In this document: positions 27,439-35,395 of the stretch, in pieces
Numbering within the stretch: the stretch's first letter is position 1
Layout: the number at the start of each line of letters is the position of its first letter
From: Rhodocyclales bacterium
GTDB lineage: Bacteria > Pseudomonadota > Gammaproteobacteria > Burkholderiales > Rhodocyclaceae
DNA: 64,000 nucleotides
NCBI GenBank assembly: GCA_003105015.1
Contig: PQAF01000014.1
Span: 1-64,000, forward strand
Direction: 5' to 3'
Position numbers and translations under genes: made by a program
Notes under the pieces: generated by a model
Told to the model about the DNA's origin: nothing
The model's input: the letters and a program-made list of their open reading frames with translations, nothing else
The model's database searches: none

Positions 27439-28697
27439 CGACGGGCTCGCCGAGAATCCTGCTGATCGGCACCGCCGACACCAAGTCGGACGAACTGCTG
27501 TTCATGCGCGGCCGCATCGAGGCGGGCGGCGGCGAGGCGCTCGTCATGGACGTCGGCATCCTCGGCCAGGCGCCGTTCGCCCCGGACATCGCGAACGCCG
27601 AGGTGGCCGCGGCGGCGGATGCCACCCTTGCACAGCTCGCCGCCCTCGGCGACGAGAACGCCGCCATGTCGCGCATGGCGCAGGGCGCGGCGCGCCTGAC
27701 CGCAACCCTGCATGCCGAGGGCCGCATCGACGGACTGCTGGCGCTCGGCGGCACCATGGGCACCGACCTGGCGCTCGACGCCGCCGCGGCGCTGCCGGTC
27801 GGCGTGCCGAAGGTGGTGGTGTCGACCATCGCCTACTCGCACCTGCTGCCGCCGGAGCGCATCCCCGCCGACCTGGTCATGCTGCTGTGGGCGGGCGGAC
27901 TGTACGGTCTCAACGACCTGTGCCGCTCCTCGCTCGCCCAGGCCGCCGGCGCCGTGCTCGGCGCCTGCCGACTGGCGCAGCCGCCGTCCCTGGCGCGCCC
28001 GCTGGTCGGCATCACCTCCCTCGGCTCGAGCGTGCTCTCCTACATGAAGCGCCTCAAGCCGGCGCTGGAGGCGCGCGGCTACGAGGTGGCGGTGTTCCAC
28101 ACCACCGGCATGGGCGGGCGCGCCTTCGAGGATTTGGCGGAGCGGGGACGCTTCGCCGCCGTCTTCGATTTCAGCCTGCAGGAACTGGCCAACCACCTCG
28201 GCGGCTCCTGCGTCACGGCGGGCGCCTCGCGCCTGACCGGGGCGGGGCGCGCCGGCGTGCCGCAGATCGTCGCGCCCGGCGCCACCGACATGGTGGATTT
28301 CCCCGCCTGGGCGCCGCCGCCGGCGCGCTTCGCCGGACGGCCCAGCCATGCGCACAACCGCCTGATCGCCTCCGGCATGTGCGATGCGGCGGAGCGCCGC
28401 GAGATCGCCGGCGAGATCGCCCGCCGCCTGCGCGAGGCGCAGGCGCCCAGCTGCCTGCTGCTGCCGCTGCGCGGCATCGAGGAGTGGGACCGCGAGGGCC
28501 AGCCGCTGCACGACGCCGACGGGCTGCGGGCCTTCGTCGACGCCTTGCGCGGCGAGCCCTGGGCGCCGGCCGAATGCGTCGAGGTCGACGCCCACATCAA
28601 CGACACGGCGTTTACCGATGCCGCCCTGGCCGTCTTCGACCGCTGGGCGGCGGCCGGCCGCATCGCCCCCGGCGCGCGCGCCGCGCTGCCGGCATGA
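27435..28697 (+). CDS. Tm-1-like ATP-binding domain protein (UPF0261)
   Basis: A 420-residue member of the UPF0261/Tm-1 family. It has the N-terminal ILLIGTADTKSDELLFMR nucleotide-binding segment, LLALGGTMGTDLALD and the C-terminal VEVDAHINDTAF. The plant homologue Tm-1 is a viral replication inhibitor and bacterial roles are unsettled. Coupling by ATGA to the aminotransferase and to the following HAD gene implies a part in the same catabolic pathway, which I cannot specify. Confidence 0.85.
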   Translation: MTTGSPRILLIGTADTKSDELLFMRGRIEAGGGEALVMDVGILGQAPFAPDIANAEVAAAADATLAQLAALGDENAAMSRMAQGAARLTATLHAEGRIDGLLALGGTMGTDLALDAAAALPVGVPKVVVSTIAYSHLLPPERIPADLVMLLWAGGLYGLNDLCRSSLAQAAGAVLGACRLAQPPSLARPLVGITSLGSSVLSYMKRLKPALEARGYEVAVFHTTGMGGRAFEDLAERGRFAAVFDFSLQELANHLGGSCVTAGASRLTGAGRAGVPQIVAPGATDMVDFPAWAPPPARFAGRPSHAHNRLIASGMCDAAERREIAGEIARRLREAQAPSCLLLPLRGIEEWDREGQPLHDADGLRAFVDALRGEPWAPAECVEVDAHINDTAFTDAALAVFDRWAAAGRIAPGARAALPA

Positions 28698-29341
28698 CGC
28701 GGGCCCTGGTGCTCGACTTCGGCGGCGTCGTCACGCGCACCCTGTTCGAGACGCATGCCATCACCGAGGCGGCGCTGGGCCTGGCGCCCGGCACGCTGAA
28801 ATGGCGCGGCCCCTTCGATGCGCAGAGCGATCCGCTCTGGCGCGACATGGAGGCGGGCCATCTCACCGAGCGGGACTACTGGCTGGCGCGCGCGCGCGAG
28901 GTGGGCGCCCTGCTGGGCGAGGACTGGGAGCGCATGGAGACCTTCGTCGTGCGCGCGCGCGGCGCCGATCCCGACGCCGTGATCCGTCCCGAGGCGGTCG
29001 CCGCCATCGAAGCGGCGAAGGCCGCCGGCTGCCGCGTCGCCATCCTGTCCAACGAACTGGACCTCTTCTACGGCCGCGAGCTGCGCAGCCGGGTGGCCGT
29101 GCTGCGCCACGCCGACTGCATCGTGGACGCCACCTACACGGGCATCCTCAAGCCCGATCCGCGCGCCTACGCGCTGTGCGTGGAACAACTCGGCCTGCCG
29201 GCCGCCGCCTGCGTCTTCGTCGACGACCAGCGGCGCAACGTCGAGGGGGCGATCGAGGCGGGGATGCGTGCGGTGCGGTTCGACATCGCACGCCCGGCCG
29301 AATCCTTCCGCCGGGCGCTGGACCTGCTCGCCGTGCCGTAG
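28694..29341 (+). CDS. HAD-superfamily hydrolase (subfamily IA)
   Basis: A 215-residue hydrolase. Motif I is LVLDFGGVVT (nucleophile Asp, with Gly in place of the usual second Asp, as in epoxide-hydrolase-like members). Motif II is AILSNE, motif III is the lysine in GILKPDPRAY, and motif IV is FVDDQRRNVEGA. It starts four bases inside the Tm-1-like gene. Its substrate is unknown. Confidence 0.88.
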   Translation: MTRALVLDFGGVVTRTLFETHAITEAALGLAPGTLKWRGPFDAQSDPLWRDMEAGHLTERDYWLARAREVGALLGEDWERMETFVVRARGADPDAVIRPEAVAAIEAAKAAGCRVAILSNELDLFYGRELRSRVAVLRHADCIVDATYTGILKPDPRAYALCVEQLGLPAAACVFVDDQRRNVEGAIEAGMRAVRFDIARPAESFRRALDLLAVP

Positions 29342-29351
29342 CGGCTGACTT

Positions 29352-30365
29352 TTACACCAGCCGCGCCGGGTGCGCCGATCCGCGCAGGGTTTCCGAGGGC
29401 AGTTCGCCGAACATGCGGCGGTAGTCGTTGGCGAAGTGGCTGAGATGCCAGAAGCCCCAGCGCGCCGCGATGTCCTGCACGGAATGGCGCTGCGGGTCGG
29501 CCGACTTGAGCATGCGGCGCACGCCGTTCAGGCGCATGGCGCGCAGGTAGCTCACCGGGTTGAGCTGCAGGACTTCCTGGAAGCTGTACTGCAGCGTGCG
29601 CCGGCTGACGCCCAGCACGCGGCAGAGATCTTCCACGGTGAGCGGCTCCTCGACGTGCTCGCGCATGTACTCCTGCGCGCGCGAGACGATGGCGTGCCGC
29701 GCCGTCGGCGAGGCGGTCGAGCGGGCATCGTCGGTCTGGCCGACGGCCTTCACCACGCTGGAGAGCAGGGCATGCTCCAGCCCCTTCTGCATCGCCGGGT
29801 ATTGCAGCATCGCCGGCGTGCGCGAGACGGACTCGAGCGCGGTGAGCAGGAAGCCGCGGAATTCGTCGACGGCGGCCTTCGTCGCCTGGACTACCGCGAC
29901 ATCCCGCAGTTCCTGCTCGATGTCGCGGTGCTCGATTTCCCGCGTATAGCGCGTCAGCACGTCCACCGGCACGGAGACGGCGACGATGTCGAAGTGTTCG
30001 GGTGCGCGGAAGTCCAGTTCGTCGCCGCCGCGCATGGTCATGATGGCGTCGGGCGAAATCGGCCGGCCGCAGAAATAGCCCTGGCCTTCCATCGCCACCG
30101 GCACGCCGAGGACGCGTTCGCCGGCGCGCATCATTCCCTCCTCGTGCACGGACTGGTTGGTGACTTCGCGGAACAGCTGGATGCCGCGGAACCAGATTTC
30201 CATGAAGCGGCCCTCGAATTGCCCCGGCGAGAGCTGTTCATAGACCTGGTCCCAGTCGCGCAGGCAGGCTGCCTGCTCGTCGGCGTCGCGCGTCTCGCGA
30301 CGAACCAGCGAATACAGGGCATTCTCGTCGAACGTGCCGAGCGAATCGGTGAGGGCGGTTTCCAT
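29352..30365 (-). CDS. AraC-family transcriptional regulator
   Basis: A 337-residue regulator whose C-terminal ~100 residues form the AraC double helix-turn-helix (PLTVEDLCRVLGVSRRTLQYSFQE, then DIAARWGFWHLSHFANDYRRMFGELPS). The ATG at 30365 is chosen for its GGGAAAGGT ribosome-binding site; an upstream in-frame extension lacks one. It is divergent from the aralkylamine dehydrogenase operon and probably controls it. The ~230-residue N-terminal sensor half resembles no ligand domain I can name. Confidence 0.88.
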   Translation of the reverse strand: METALTDSLGTFDENALYSLVRRETRDADEQAACLRDWDQVYEQLSPGQFEGRFMEIWFRGIQLFREVTNQSVHEEGMMRAGERVLGVPVAMEGQGYFCGRPISPDAIMTMRGGDELDFRAPEHFDIVAVSVPVDVLTRYTREIEHRDIEQELRDVAVVQATKAAVDEFRGFLLTALESVSRTPAMLQYPAMQKGLEHALLSSVVKAVGQTDDARSTASPTARHAIVSRAQEYMREHVEEPLTVEDLCRVLGVSRRTLQYSFQEVLQLNPVSYLRAMRLNGVRRMLKSADPQRHSVQDIAARWGFWHLSHFANDYRRMFGELPSETLRGSAHPARLV

Positions 30366-30476
30366 ACCTTTCCCTGATGGGCATTGGGCGATGGCGATGG
30401 CGCAGTAAAGCGGAATGCCGGCCCGAATGCAAGGGCCTGGCGGCAACAAAATGCTGAACAGCCAACATTTTTGCCC

Positions 30477-30492
30477 GGCTTGCCGATTTGGG
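30477..30492. promoter_or_regulatory. GGCTTGCCGATTTGGG site upstream of aauB
   Basis: Identical 16-mer to 25991-26006, each preceded by an ATTTT-rich stretch. It lies in the 224-base intergenic region between the AraC gene and aauB, about 98 bases before the aauB start. It is a candidate binding site of a common regulator of the two amine operons. Confidence 0.45.
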
Positions 30493-30589
30493 CTAACGGC
30501 CCCCGTGGAACCCTGCCTAGAATCCGCTCCCATTGCATGCCGCAGCCTCATTGAAAATAAATATTGCGGCGCAACAAGGAGGAGCCATC

Positions 30590-31738
30590 TTGTCGCGTTT
30601 AATCCGCGCCGTCGTCGTCATTGCGTCCACCGCCTGCGTGGCAACAGCCGCCATGGCCGAGCCCAGGTACGAGACGCTCACGGTTGCCAAGCTGCCGGAG
30701 CCGACGCCGCATCGCCTCTACATTTCCGACATCGCCATCAATCACATCATCGATGGACGGCTGCACGTCATCGACGGCGACGGATTGAAATACCTCGGCA
30801 TGATTGCGACCGGCTATGCCGGCAACGCCACGCTCTCGCTCGATCGCAAGGAAGTCTACGTCGCCACCACCTACTATTCGCGCCTGGCGCGCGGCGAACG
30901 CAGCGATGTCGTGGATATCCACGATGCCCAGACGCTGGAGCACAAGGGCGAGATCGCCATTCCGGCGCGGCACGCCCAGGCCTTGCCCTACAAGGGCCTG
31001 AACCGCCCTTCGTCCGACGGCCGCTGGCTGTTCGTGCAGAACGCCACGCCCGCCTCCTCGGTGACGGTGGTCGACCTCAAGGCGCGAAAGTTCGCCGCGG
31101 AAATCCCCACGCCGGGCTGCTGGATCGTGATTCCGTCGCAGACCGACGGCAGCCGCTTCGCCACCCTGTGCGGCGACGGCACCCTGCAGGGCATCGCGCT
31201 CAACGACAACGGCAGCCTGAAGTCGCGCATCCGCAGCGCGCGCTTTTTCCATCCCGACGAAGACCCGGTGTTCGTGCAGGCCGACAACATCGGCGACCGG
31301 CATTTCTTCGTTTCCTACAAGGGGCAGGTGCATGCCGCCGACCTCTCCGGCGAGGAGCCGAAGGTGGAGGCGCCGTGGCCGCTGGCGAGCGGCGCGGAGG
31401 CGCGCAAGGGCTGGCGTCCGGGCGGCTATCAGCTCCTCGCGGTGCACCGCAAATCCGGCCGCTTGTTCGTCGCCATGCATGCCGGCGGAGGCGAGGGCAG
31501 CCACAAGAATCCGGCCAGGGAGATCTGGGTCTTCGATCTCGAGAAGAAGAAGCGCGTGGCGAAGCTGCCCGGCCATAACGCCATCGCCATCGCCGTCAGC
31601 CAGACGGACCAGCCGAAGCTCTTCGCCATCGACGGCATGAACATGGGCCTGGCGACATTCGATGCGGGCGACAAACCGCGCTTCCTCAAGCGCATGGAAC
31701 AGATCGGCGAAGCCGCCACGCTGCTGGAGCTGCACTGA
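30590..31738 (+). CDS. aauB: Aralkylamine dehydrogenase large (beta-propeller) subunit
   Basis: Large subunit of a tryptophan-tryptophylquinone amine dehydrogenase that oxidises primary amines to aldehydes in the periplasm. The 382-residue protein has a signal peptide (SRLIRAVVVIASTACVATAAMA, cut before EPRYE). It then shows MauB/AauB-family propeller repeats, with IADIAINHII-like and VYVATTYYSRLARGERSD segments near the start. The TTG start at 30590 is chosen because AAGGAGG at 30576-30582 is seven bases upstream; the in-frame ATG further up lacks such a site. First gene of aauB-mauE-mauD-aauA-cytochrome. The small subunit identifies the aromatic-amine rather than the methylamine type. Confidence 0.9.
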   Translation: MSRLIRAVVVIASTACVATAAMAEPRYETLTVAKLPEPTPHRLYISDIAINHIIDGRLHVIDGDGLKYLGMIATGYAGNATLSLDRKEVYVATTYYSRLARGERSDVVDIHDAQTLEHKGEIAIPARHAQALPYKGLNRPSSDGRWLFVQNATPASSVTVVDLKARKFAAEIPTPGCWIVIPSQTDGSRFATLCGDGTLQGIALNDNGSLKSRIRSARFFHPDEDPVFVQADNIGDRHFFVSYKGQVHAADLSGEEPKVEAPWPLASGAEARKGWRPGGYQLLAVHRKSGRLFVAMHAGGGEGSHKNPAREIWVFDLEKKKRVAKLPGHNAIAIAVSQTDQPKLFAIDGMNMGLATFDAGDKPRFLKRMEQIGEAATLLELH

Positions 31739-31855
31739 ATGAGCGCACCGCACGGCCGCCCGAAGGGGCGCAAGCCAATACCCGGAGCCGCGCAGCGGCG
31801 AACTGCCGTCGCCCCCTTCCCCGGGAAGGGGGATGGGGGGAAGGCAGTCCAATGA
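31739..31855 (+). repeat. Intergenic repeat element, type A copy 2
   Basis: Homologous to 5142-5261, with the same GGAGCCGCGCAGCGGCGAAC block and the same GGGGGGAAGGCAGTC end. It starts right after the aauB stop (TGAATGAGCGC) and ends in the ATGA of mauE, supplying mauE with its ribosome-binding site. The internal 38-codon frame is open, but its peptide is unlike that of copy 1. Confidence 0.8.
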
Positions 31856-32391
31856 ACGCGCTGGATCCGACCCTGCCGCACATGTTCGCCGCGCTGCTGG
31901 CGATCGTGTTCCTCGGCGGCGCCTGGCAGAAGCTGCGCGACCCGGACGGCTTCGCCATGGCCGTCGAGCAGTACCGGCTGCTGCCGTCGTCGTGGGCGAC
32001 GCCGGCCGCCTGGGGCCTGCTGGCAGCGGAAGCCGCCGCCGGCCTGCTGCTCCTGCCGCTGGCGACGCGGACGGCAGGCGCCGTTCTGGCGCTGGCCGTG
32101 CTGGCGGCGGTGACGCTGGCGGTGGCGCTCAACCTGCTGCGCGGCCGCCATGCCATCGACTGCGGCTGCGGCGGGCCCGAGGGCGGGCAGCATCTTTCCT
32201 GGGGGCTGGTGCTGCGCAACGGCCTGCTCGGCCTGGCGGCGGGGCTTGCCGTGGCTTCGGAGGTTCCGCGGGACCTGGTCTGGCTGGACGGCCTCACCGT
32301 GGTGGCGGGCACCCTGGCGCTGTATGGACTGTACGCGGCGGCCAACCAGCTGATGGCGAACCGGCCGCGCCTGATGAAACTGAGAGGTTGA
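31852..32391 (+). CDS. mauE: MauE/DoxX-like membrane protein for amine dehydrogenase maturation
   Basis: A 179-residue integral membrane protein with four or five hydrophobic segments and the family segment AIDCGCGGPEGGQHLSWGLVLRNG. MauE and MauD are needed to fold and export the disulfide-rich small subunit of methylamine/aralkylamine dehydrogenases. The paired cysteines CGC are typical. Its position between aauB and mauD matches the classical B-E-D-A order. Confidence 0.9.
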   Translation: MNALDPTLPHMFAALLAIVFLGGAWQKLRDPDGFAMAVEQYRLLPSSWATPAAWGLLAAEAAAGLLLLPLATRTAGAVLALAVLAAVTLAVALNLLRGRHAIDCGCGGPEGGQHLSWGLVLRNGLLGLAAGLAVASEVPRDLVWLDGLTVVAGTLALYGLYAAANQLMANRPRLMKLRG

Positions 32392-32396
32392 ACCGC

Positions 32397-33011
32397 ATGA
32401 TCGACGCACTCGCCGTATCCAACGCCATTCTCTGGGCCGTCGTGCTGGCGCTGCTGGTGGCGGTCTTCGCCCTGGCGCGCCAGGTCGGCATCCTCTATGA
32501 ACGCATCGCGCCGATGGGCGCGCTGATGATCGACTCCGGCCCGGCGGTCGGCGAGGCGGCGCCGCGCTTCGACCTGCCTGTCCTGGGCGGCGGCACGGTG
32601 GCCGTCGGCGCGGCGGCCGGGCGCAGCCAGCTGCTGTTCTTCCTGTCGCCCACCTGCCCGGTGTGCAAGAAGCTGCTGCCGATACTCAAGTCGATCGCCG
32701 CCGCCGAATCGGCCTGGCTGGACATCGTCTTCGCCAGCGACGGCGAGCCGGAGGAGCACGCGGCCTTCCGCCGCCGTGCCGCGCTGACTGACTTTCCCTA
32801 CCTGCTGTCGGCCGAGCTGGGCATGGCCTTCCGCGTCGGCAAGCTGCCTTACGCGGTGCTGCTGGACGAGGCCGGGCGCGTGCGCGCCAAGGGCCTGGTG
32901 AATTCGCGGGAGCAGCTGGAGAGCCTGTTCACCGCCAAGGAAATGAACGTGGCCTCGGTGCAGGAGTTCGTCACCGGCCAGGCCGGAGCCGGACAAGGAA
33001 CGGGAACATGA
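32397..33011 (+). CDS. mauD: MauD thioredoxin-like disulfide protein
   Basis: A 204-residue protein with an N-terminal membrane anchor (~9-30) and a periplasmic thioredoxin fold. Its CPVC redox motif is C87-C90 in FFLSPTCPVCKKLL. It probably makes or isomerises the six disulfides of the small subunit. It overlaps aauA by ATGA. An AAAGTCAGTC word lies within it (32787-32795 on the opposite strand). Confidence 0.92.
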   Translation: MIDALAVSNAILWAVVLALLVAVFALARQVGILYERIAPMGALMIDSGPAVGEAAPRFDLPVLGGGTVAVGAAAGRSQLLFFLSPTCPVCKKLLPILKSIAAAESAWLDIVFASDGEPEEHAAFRRRAALTDFPYLLSAELGMAFRVGKLPYAVLLDEAGRVRAKGLVNSREQLESLFTAKEMNVASVQEFVTGQAGAGQGTGT

Positions 33012-33538
33012 AATGGCTTGACGATTTCTTCGAGCGCTCTAGCCGCCGCGCGGCGCAGCGCGTGTCGCGGCGCAGCGCGCTGGTCGGCATCGGCCGGCTG
33101 CTGGTCGGCGCCGCCTTCACGCTGCCGGTGCTGCCCTTCGACCGCATCGCGCGCGCGGCCGGAGGCGCGGGCGGCAAGAAAAAGGAGCCGGACGTCTACC
33201 AGTGCGACTACTGGCGCTACTGCGCGGTGGACGGCTTCCTCTGCTCCTGCTGCGGCGGTTCGATGTCCACCTGCCCGCCGGGGACGGAAGTGTCGAAGGT
33301 CGCCTGGATCGGCACCTGCCGCAACCCGCAGGACGGCAAGGACTACCTGATCAGCTACAACGACTGCTGCGGCAAGACCGCCTGCGGCCGCTGCCTGTGC
33401 AACACCAATCTCGGCGAGCGGCCCGGCTACCGCATGGGCCTGCACAACGACGTCAACTGGTGCATGGCCAACACCAACAGCACCATGTTCCATTGCACCA
33501 CCGCCGTGCTGATCGGATTGGCGGAGAAGGACTCGTGA
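33008..33538 (+). CDS. aauA: Aralkylamine dehydrogenase small (TTQ-bearing) subunit
   Basis: The catalytic subunit carrying the tryptophan-tryptophylquinone cofactor. The 176-residue precursor has a twin-arginine export signal (VSRRSALVGIGRLL) and then a cysteine-rich domain. W100 (VAWIGTC) and W151 (NDVNWC) are 51 residues apart, exactly as the two cofactor tryptophans W57/W108 of methylamine dehydrogenase. D119 in YNDCCG is 19 residues after W100, matching the catalytic aspartate. Segments CAVDGFLCSCCGG, DCCGKTACGRC and HNDVNWCMAN match the aralkylamine enzyme of Alcaligenes (from memory) better than MauA. Likely substrates are phenylethylamine and tyramine. TTQ formation needs a MauG-type diheme enzyme; candidates are at 43015 and 44097. 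Confidence 0.93.
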   Translation: MKWLDDFFERSSRRAAQRVSRRSALVGIGRLLVGAAFTLPVLPFDRIARAAGGAGGKKKEPDVYQCDYWRYCAVDGFLCSCCGGSMSTCPPGTEVSKVAWIGTCRNPQDGKDYLISYNDCCGKTACGRCLCNTNLGERPGYRMGLHNDVNWCMANTNSTMFHCTTAVLIGLAEKDS

Positions 33539-33969
33539 GGTTCGTGCTGCTATCGGGGCTCGCGATGATCGCGGCGACGGCGGCTTGCGCGCAGGATCGC
33601 GGCGCGGCGCTGTTCGAGCAGCACTGTGCCGTTTGCCATCAGCAGAAGGGCGAGGGCATTCCCGGCTTCGCGCCGCGGCTGGCCGGCAATCTGGCCGAGC
33701 GCGCGAAAAAGGAAACCGGCCGGGCCTACCTGGCCCAGCTGGTGGTGAGCGGGATGATGGGCCCGATCGTCTCCGGCGGCGAAAAGTTCAACGACGCCAT
33801 GCCGCCCTTTGCGGCGCTCTCGGACGAGGAGATCGTCGCCGTGGTGGGCCATGTCCTCGGGGACTTGAACGGCGTGCCGGCTGAACAGCGCATCACGCCG
33901 CAGGACGTGGCGGCCGCCCGCAAGCGGGCTTTGCCGCCGAACGAAGTGCGCCGCCTGCGAGAGCAGTAG
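33535..33969 (+). CDS. Periplasmic c-type cytochrome, probable electron acceptor of the amine dehydrogenase
   Basis: A 144-residue class I cytochrome c with a signal peptide (RFVLLSGLAMIAATAACAQ), one heme site CAVCH (31-35) and the likely axial methionine in DAMPPFAAL. It starts at a GTG overlapping the aauA stop (GTGA), so it is translationally coupled to the catalytic subunit. It probably carries electrons from the TTQ enzyme to the respiratory chain, replacing azurin or amicyanin. Confidence 0.88.
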   Translation: MRFVLLSGLAMIAATAACAQDRGAALFEQHCAVCHQQKGEGIPGFAPRLAGNLAERAKKETGRAYLAQLVVSGMMGPIVSGGEKFNDAMPPFAALSDEEIVAVVGHVLGDLNGVPAEQRITPQDVAAARKRALPPNEVRRLREQ

Positions 33970-34004
33970 GCGTCAGAAGAAACGTTTCAAGAGGAGGAGC
34001 ACGG

Positions 34005-35369
34005 ATGAAGTCGATTACAAGAACGACGATTGCAGCATGCCTGGCCTGCGCCTGGGGGCTGGCCGCCGCCGCCGCGACCGACGCGGAGGTTGCCCGCCTG
34101 GGCAAGGACCTGACGCCGGTCGGCGCAGAGAAGGCCGGCAACAAGGACGGCTCCATTCCCGAATGGACCGGCGGCATCGTGAAGCCGCCGGCCGGCTGGA
34201 AGCCGGGGCAGAAGCGCATCGACCCCTACAAGGACGACAAGCCGCTGTTCTCCATCGACGCCGGCAACGCCGACAAGTACAAGGACAAGCTGTCCGAAGG
34301 CCAGATGGCGCTGTTGAAGACCCTCAAGGGCTACCGCATGGATGTCTACCCGACGCGGCGCTCCTGCGGCTTCCCCGACTTCGTCTACGAGCGCACGAAG
34401 GTCAACGCCAAGGAGGCCAAGCTCGCCGCCAACGGCTGGGGCCTGGAGAAGGCGATCGGCGCGGCGGTGCTCTTCCCGATCCCCAAGGCCGGCGCCGAGG
34501 CCATGTGGAACCACAAGCTGCGCTATCAGGGCGAGGGGCGCATCGAGTACTACTCGACCATCTTCTCCAGCAAGTCGGGCGACTTCACGCCGCTGGTGCA
34601 GGACCAGTGGGTGACGATCCCCTTCCACAACCGCAACAACAAGGGCGTCGAGGAGGTCAATGGCGTCGAGATGAAGCTGCTCAATGCCGTGGTGTCCCCG
34701 GCGGCGCGCACCGGCGAACTGATCCTGGCCCATTGGTCCATGAATGCGGCGAGCGATGCCTGGCTCTATTTCCCCGGCCAGCGCCGCGTGCGCCGTGCGC
34801 CGACCTTCGCCTACGACAACCCGGTGCCGGGCTACGAGAACCTGGAAACGGTCGACCAGTACCCGATGTATGCCGGCGCCATGGACCGCTACGACTGGAA
34901 ACTGGTCGGCAAGCAGGAGATGTACATCCCCTACAACAGCTGGAAGTGGGTGGACAAGAGCCGCAAGTACAAGGACATCTACGGCCCGGACTACGTCAAT
35001 CGCGACCTGGTGCGCTACGAGCTGCACCGCGTCTGGAAGGTGGAGGCGACCCTCAAGGAGGGCATGCGCCACATCTTCCCGAAGCGGGTGTTCTATCTCG
35101 ACGAGGACAGCTGGGGAATCATGGCCGTGGACAACTACGACGCACAGGGCAAGGTCTGGCGCGTGCAGGAGTCGAGCCTCATCGTCGCCCCGGAAATCCC
35201 GGCCTGCGTCGCCCAGGAGAACATGGGCTACGACCTGAACGTCGGCCGCTACATCGCCGAGAACGCGACACAGGAACGGCCGGAAACCGACTGGCTGGCC
35301 GGCCGCGAGGGGCGCATCGAGAAGGCCAAGTTCAACCCGGATGAGCTGCGTCGCGTCGGCGACCGCTGA
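34005..35369 (+). CDS. DUF1329 periplasmic/outer-membrane-associated protein
   Basis: A 454-residue exported protein with a signal peptide (residues 1-~24) followed by the DUF1329 N-terminal block (ARLGKDLTPVGAEKAGNKDG, then IPEWTGGI) and the family segment QGEGRIEYYSTIF. DUF1329 proteins occur with DUF1302, an RND protein and a Ycf48-like protein in degraders of steroids, terpenes and other hydrophobic compounds. The fold is thought to be LolA-like. A role in moving a hydrophobic substrate across the envelope is inferred. A strong AGAGGAGGAG ribosome-binding site precedes it. Confidence 0.88.
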   Translation: MKSITRTTIAACLACAWGLAAAAATDAEVARLGKDLTPVGAEKAGNKDGSIPEWTGGIVKPPAGWKPGQKRIDPYKDDKPLFSIDAGNADKYKDKLSEGQMALLKTLKGYRMDVYPTRRSCGFPDFVYERTKVNAKEAKLAANGWGLEKAIGAAVLFPIPKAGAEAMWNHKLRYQGEGRIEYYSTIFSSKSGDFTPLVQDQWVTIPFHNRNNKGVEEVNGVEMKLLNAVVSPAARTGELILAHWSMNAASDAWLYFPGQRRVRRAPTFAYDNPVPGYENLETVDQYPMYAGAMDRYDWKLVGKQEMYIPYNSWKWVDKSRKYKDIYGPDYVNRDLVRYELHRVWKVEATLKEGMRHIFPKRVFYLDEDSWGIMAVDNYDAQGKVWRVQESSLIVAPEIPACVAQENMGYDLNVGRYIAENATQERPETDWLAGREGRIEKAKFNPDELRRVGDR

Positions 35370-35395
35370 GCGCCAGGACACCAGAGGAGGAGATC

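Noticed and set aside
33008..33538. Methylamine dehydrogenase small subunit (mauA)
   Set aside because: TTQ positions are shared, but the sequence around them matches the aralkylamine type more closely; substrate is not proven.
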